Source of the DNA: Trichomonas vaginalis G3
Lineage: Eukaryota; Parabasalia; Trichomonadida; Trichomonadidae
Assembly (NCBI RefSeq): GCF_026262505.1
Contig: NC_067207.1
Location: 27,682,082 to 27,746,081 of the forward strand
Reading direction: 5' to 3'
Length of the DNA stretch: 64,000 nt
In this document: positions 60,414-64,000 of the stretch, piece by piece
Numbering within the stretch: the stretch's first letter is position 1
Layout: the number at the start of each line of letters is the position of its first letter
Notes under the pieces: model-generated
The model's database searches: none
What the model saw: only the letters and a program-made list of their open reading frames with translations
What the model was told of the DNA's origin: nothing
Made by a program: the position numbers and the translations under genes

Positions 60414-63400
60414 ATGGAGGTATGTGTTGGCATTGATTGTGGAACTACAAATTCATGCATAGCATATGCTGATAACATAAATTCGGATGGAAAGGTAATA
60501 CAAGTTAATGGAAAAAACTTTGTTCCAACAAATTTAATTTATTATAAAAATTCTAATGAACCATTAGCATGTGTTGACAAATCAACTTCGGATATTGAAC
60601 CAGGCAATTGTTTACATAATATTAAACGCATCATCGGAAAAGATTTATTAGATGAAGATATTCAAAATAGAAAATCAAATTGGGATTTCAAATTAGTTGA
60701 AGGCAATAACAAAATGGCAGCATTTCAAGTAAAAACTAAAGATGGACGGTGTATTGTATCTCCTGAACAGGCAGCCGCACATGTCTACAAAAAATTAATA
60801 AACGCCGCGAAATCAACACAAGAGAGTGAAAATTGTAAGGCAAAAGTCGTTCTTACAATTCCTGTTGCATTCAATGCTGAACAATGTGAACGCATAAAAT
60901 CAGCTGCAAAAGCCGCAAAAATTGATATTCTTTCTACAATCTATGAGCCAACTGCAGCTGCGATTGCAAGCAATGTCATGTCTTCTGGAAAAAATCAAAA
61001 ACTTATGATCTTCGATTTCGGTGGAGGCACATTGGATGTAACAATTATGGAAATGAGCAAAGATTCAGAAGGAGTCTTCAAGTTCAAGACTATTGCCATT
61101 ACCGGAGACCCAGATCTTGGTGGCGAAGTAATCGATGAAATGCTCATGGATCATTTTTCACAAATTTTGGAGAAATATGATTATAAAGTCAAAACCGGTG
61201 ATGATGAAATGACAAGCCGTAATCTCAGAACTCTGAGAGATACATGCCACAAAATGAAAGAAGAACTTACTTACAAAAAATCCGTGGATTTTACCTGGCC
61301 CGGTATTAATTTTAAGCCAAGAGATTCTAAAATACTTTCATCTAAATTTCAAATGATGATGGAAGAAAAGGGATATACCGATCGCATCAGAACAACTGTA
61401 AAGACATGCCTTAATAAAGCCAATTACAAACCAAAAGATGTTGACAAAGTTATATGTGTTGGTGGTTCTTCCGTTATGAAAGTAGTAAAAAAGACACTTG
61501 AAGATATTTTTGATGAAGAAAAAATATCAATAAGCAAACATCCTGAAGAAGATATAGCTAAAGGAGCTGCAATTTATGCTTATTTACTTCACTCTGGAGG
61601 TGTTAAAAATGTTCTTAACACTCCCCCGCCAACAAGACAAAAATGTCCAGTTTCAATTATTGTTGAAAACAATTTACCATTTTCTATTGGTTATACAGAT
61701 GCATATGGTGATATGGATGAAATTTTTGAGAAAGGAATCGTAATCCCTGTAAGTAGAACAATTAGTGTTAGTAGTGCTTCGAATACACAATCCAATATGT
61801 ATTTGAGAGTTTGCTACAGAAATGATTATGATGAAAATCCAAAATCATTAACATCTTATATCATTGACTATAATGGAGCAAGAGGCGACAAAGTAAAGGA
61901 AACATGGTCAATTGATGCAGGTGGAAATCTTACAATTACTTCTGTTCTTGCTTCATCCGGAAAAATAATCTCTAAGAATGTTGGTTTGTTTGAAACATCA
62001 AGTGAAATTTATTGTGATTCTGAAAATGACATAACATTTGATTGCGCTCATAACTCCGAAATTAATAGAAGAAATGAAATTTCTAGTGATTCAGGAAATG
62101 ATCGAAGAAATGAAAGTCAACATGATCCTGAGATGGACTCAATCAAGCAGCAAATTCGAGATGAAATTTCTAATGCAATAAAGAAAATGAAAATTCTCCC
62201 ACAGTTGAAGTCCATAAAAGTACAACTCGATGAAATAAGCCGATGGTTAGATTCAGATGAGAAAAGAACAAAAGAAGAATACAACAAGAAACTTGAAGAA
62301 GTTCGAAATCTTGTTCAAAGAGGTCGAGCGCCTGATGTATCTGCTGGCATTAATAGAAGACCTGAAATCACTCGCAACTCTGAAAATGATCGAAGAACTG
62401 AAATCACTCGCAACTCTGAAAATGATAATTCGTCTGAAAGTTCCAGTTTTTCTGATACTGATTCATCGACAGTAAGTTCTAGTGATTCAGGAAATGATCG
62501 AAGAAATGAAAGTCAACATGATCCTGAGATGGACTCAATCAAGCAGCAAATTCGAGATGAAATTTCTAATGCAATAAAGAAAATGAAAATTCTCCCACAG
62601 TTGAAGTCCATAAAAGTACAACTCGATGAAATAAGCCGATGGTTAGATTCAGATGAGAAAAGAACAAAAGAAGAATACAACAAGAAACTTGAAGAAGTTC
62701 GAAATCTTGTTCAAAGAGGTCGAGCGCCTGATGTATCTGCTGGCATTAATAGAAGACCTGAAATCACTCGCAACTCTGAAAATGATCGAAGAACTGAAAT
62801 CACTCGCAACTCTGAAAATGATAATTCGTCTGAAAGTTCCAGTTTTTCTGATACTGATTCATCGACAGTAAGTTCTAGTGATTCAGGAAATGATCGAAGA
62901 AATGAAAGTCAACATGATCCTGAGATGGACTCAATCAAGCAGCAAATTCGAGATGAAATTTCTAATGCAATAAAGAAAATGAAAATTCTCCCACAGTTGA
63001 AGTCCATAAAAGTACAACTCGATGAAATAAGCCGATGGTTAGATTCAGATGAGAAAAGAACAAAAGAAGAATACAACAAGAAACTTGAAGAAGTTCGAAA
63101 TCTTGTTCAAAGAGGTCGAGCGCCTGATGTATCTGCTGGCATTAATAGAAGACCTGAAATCACTCGCAACTCTGAAAATGATAGGAGAAATGAAAGCACT
63201 AATAACTCTGAAAATGATAGAAGACCTGAAATCACTCGCAACTCTGAAAATGATAGGAGAAATGAAAGTCCGCATGATTCTGAGATAGATTCAATCAAAC
63301 AGCAAATTCGCGATGAAATTTCCAAAGGAAGAGATTCGGTTTCGAGACGTCCTGTTTTGAGGGTTATGAAAGGACCGCAACTTGATGAAATAAGTCGATG

Positions 63401-63821
63401 GTTAGATTCAGATGAGAAAAGAACAAAAGAAGAATACAACAAGAAACTTGAAGAAGTTCGAAATCTCAATAAAAGATATCAAACGACTGATGCATCGACT
63501 GATGATAATAGAAGAACTGAAAGTTTTCATAATCCTGAAATTAATCGAAGAACTGAAACCACTCGCAACTCTGAAAATGATCGAAGAGATGAAAGTCAAC
63601 ATGATCCTGAGATGGACTCAATCAAGCAGCAAATTCGAGATGAAATTTCTAATGCAATAAAGAAAATGAAAATTCTCCCACAGTTGAAGTCCATAAAAGT
63701 ACAACTCGATGAAATAAGCCGATGGTTAGATTCAGATGAGAAAAGAACAAAAGAAGAATACAACAAGAAACTTGAAGCGGTTCAAAACCTCACTAAGAGA
63801 GGTCAAATGGCTATAAGATGA
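60414..63821 (+). CDS. HSP70-like protein with tandemly repeated lid segment
   Basis: This 1135-residue protein starts with an HSP70 ATPase domain (about 1-400): G-I-D-C-G-T-T-N-S at the phosphate loop, E-P-T-A-A-A-I-A near 178, D-F-G-G-G-T-L-D-V near 200, and V-G-G-S-S near 350. A divergent substrate-binding beta domain follows (about 405-525), with I-V-P-V-S-R-T and V-C-Y-R-N-D-Y. From about 550 on, five copies of a helical segment L-D-E-I-S-R-W-L-D-S-D-E-K-R-T-K-E-E-Y appear, which resembles the single helical-lid segment of normal HSP70 (W-L-D-x-N, K-E-E-Y). There is no E-E-V-D end and no signal peptide, so it is probably cytosolic. The usual HSP70 length is about 650. Confidence 0.9.
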   Translation: MEVCVGIDCGTTNSCIAYADNINSDGKVIQVNGKNFVPTNLIYYKNSNEPLACVDKSTSDIEPGNCLHNIKRIIGKDLLDEDIQNRKSNWDFKLVEGNNKMAAFQVKTKDGRCIVSPEQAAAHVYKKLINAAKSTQESENCKAKVVLTIPVAFNAEQCERIKSAAKAAKIDILSTIYEPTAAAIASNVMSSGKNQKLMIFDFGGGTLDVTIMEMSKDSEGVFKFKTIAITGDPDLGGEVIDEMLMDHFSQILEKYDYKVKTGDDEMTSRNLRTLRDTCHKMKEELTYKKSVDFTWPGINFKPRDSKILSSKFQMMMEEKGYTDRIRTTVKTCLNKANYKPKDVDKVICVGGSSVMKVVKKTLEDIFDEEKISISKHPEEDIAKGAAIYAYLLHSGGVKNVLNTPPPTRQKCPVSIIVENNLPFSIGYTDAYGDMDEIFEKGIVIPVSRTISVSSASNTQSNMYLRVCYRNDYDENPKSLTSYIIDYNGARGDKVKETWSIDAGGNLTITSVLASSGKIISKNVGLFETSSEIYCDSENDITFDCAHNSEINRRNEISSDSGNDRRNESQHDPEMDSIKQQIRDEISNAIKKMKILPQLKSIKVQLDEISRWLDSDEKRTKEEYNKKLEEVRNLVQRGRAPDVSAGINRRPEITRNSENDRRTEITRNSENDNSSESSSFSDTDSSTVSSSDSGNDRRNESQHDPEMDSIKQQIRDEISNAIKKMKILPQLKSIKVQLDEISRWLDSDEKRTKEEYNKKLEEVRNLVQRGRAPDVSAGINRRPEITRNSENDRRTEITRNSENDNSSESSSFSDTDSSTVSSSDSGNDRRNESQHDPEMDSIKQQIRDEISNAIKKMKILPQLKSIKVQLDEISRWLDSDEKRTKEEYNKKLEEVRNLVQRGRAPDVSAGINRRPEITRNSENDRRNESTNNSENDRRPEITRNSENDRRNESPHDSEIDSIKQQIRDEISKGRDSVSRRPVLRVMKGPQLDEISRWLDSDEKRTKEEYNKKLEEVRNLNKRYQTTDASTDDNRRTESFHNPEINRRTETTRNSENDRRDESQHDPEMDSIKQQIRDEISNAIKKMKILPQLKSIKVQLDEISRWLDSDEKRTKEEYNKKLEAVQNLTKRGQMAIR
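62081..63180 (+). repeat. 396-bp in-frame tandem repeats inside the HSP70-like gene
   Basis: The unit starts TTCTAGTGATTCAGGAAATG at 62081, 62477 and 62873: two full 396-base copies and a third that diverges after about 63180. They appear identical or nearly so by eye. Each encodes 132 residues: an Asp/Asn/Ser/Arg-rich linker, a helix I-K-Q-Q-I-R-D-E-I and the lid-like helix. Two shorter, more diverged copies follow at about 63245-63480 and 63580-63790. Near-identity of bases suggests recent duplication or gene conversion. Confidence 0.9.
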
Positions 63822-64000
63822 TTGAAATGATTTATCAATTGTTTGATTTCGAAACAAAAAATATATTAATTTTTTCGTTCATGTATTTTTTAATACTATA
63901 TTCTAAATATTATTATATATGAATTCACAATATGAGCATATTTATTATCAGGATATATGAGAAATAACATAGCATATAATCAGAATTTAGTTATGTTTGA
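63822..64000. other. 3' region of the HSP70-like gene
   Basis: AT-rich sequence after the stop, with no further gene before the window ends. Confidence 0.5.

Noticed and set aside
60420-60425. GTATGT near the HSP70-like start as an intron 5' splice site
   Set aside because: The frame reads straight through it into the conserved ATPase motif, and no matching ACTAAC...AG end follows.

Overview
The window looks like nuclear DNA of a parabasalid protist, most likely Trichomonas vaginalis or a close relative. The base composition is AT-rich and no gene needs an intron. Gene families typical of this lineage are present: long DUF3447/ankyrin proteins whose repeats read I-S-H-G-A-D, a BspA-like leucine-rich-repeat surface protein, an archaeal-type alanyl-tRNA synthetase, and a large virus-like insertion. 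The species call is inference from these families; no marker gene proves it.

Layout. 1-33.3 kb is host sequence on both strands: the end of an ankyrin protein, a CCDC61/VFL3-like centriolar protein, AlaRS, a WW-MyTH4-RhoGAP protein, CFAP418, axonemal dynein intermediate chain DNAI3/WDR63, SCAR/WAVE, a Rab GTPase, a Vps41-like HOPS subunit, ribosomal protein uS11 (with an apparent frameshift near its start), a small ubiquitin-like protein, an ankyrin protein, a BTB-like protein, a SAC-domain protein lacking the catalytic cysteine, a lone UTP12 domain and two unknown acidic or low-complexity proteins. 33.36-55.74 kb is a nested insertion. 55.75-64 kb is host again: the other piece of the BspA gene, an unknown protein, an NCoR/Snt1-like SANT corepressor, an ankyrin protein and an HSP70 relative whose C-terminus repeats the HSP70 lid.

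The nested insertion is the centrepiece. A BspA-like gene on the minus strand is split between 55750 and 33350 by a 1.25 kb palindromic element (33356-55744 in its present, expanded form; 6-bp target duplication GGTTAT). Inside that element sits a 21,135-bp Polinton/Maverick-like element (33624-54758; 6-bp target duplication GAAGGA). It is almost entirely an inverted duplication: two arms of about 9.78 kb, each carrying the same morphogenesis genes (candidate capsid proteins, an A32/FtsK-type packaging ATPase, a fibre with a phage tail-collar-like tip, small amphipathic proteins and several unknowns). They flank a 1.58 kb single-copy centre with one unknown gene and about 18 copies of a 25-bp repeat. 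I see no DNA polymerase B, integrase or protease. It looks like a young, partly decayed, capsid-only relative of Polintons that may have depended on other elements to replicate and integrate.

Among the host genes there is a loose theme of flagellum and basal body (CCDC61, CFAP418, DNAI3), actin and membrane traffic (RhoGAP, SCAR, Rab, Vps41, SAC-like) and translation (AlaRS, uS11, UTP12). They are separate transcription units, as expected in this group, and not an operon.
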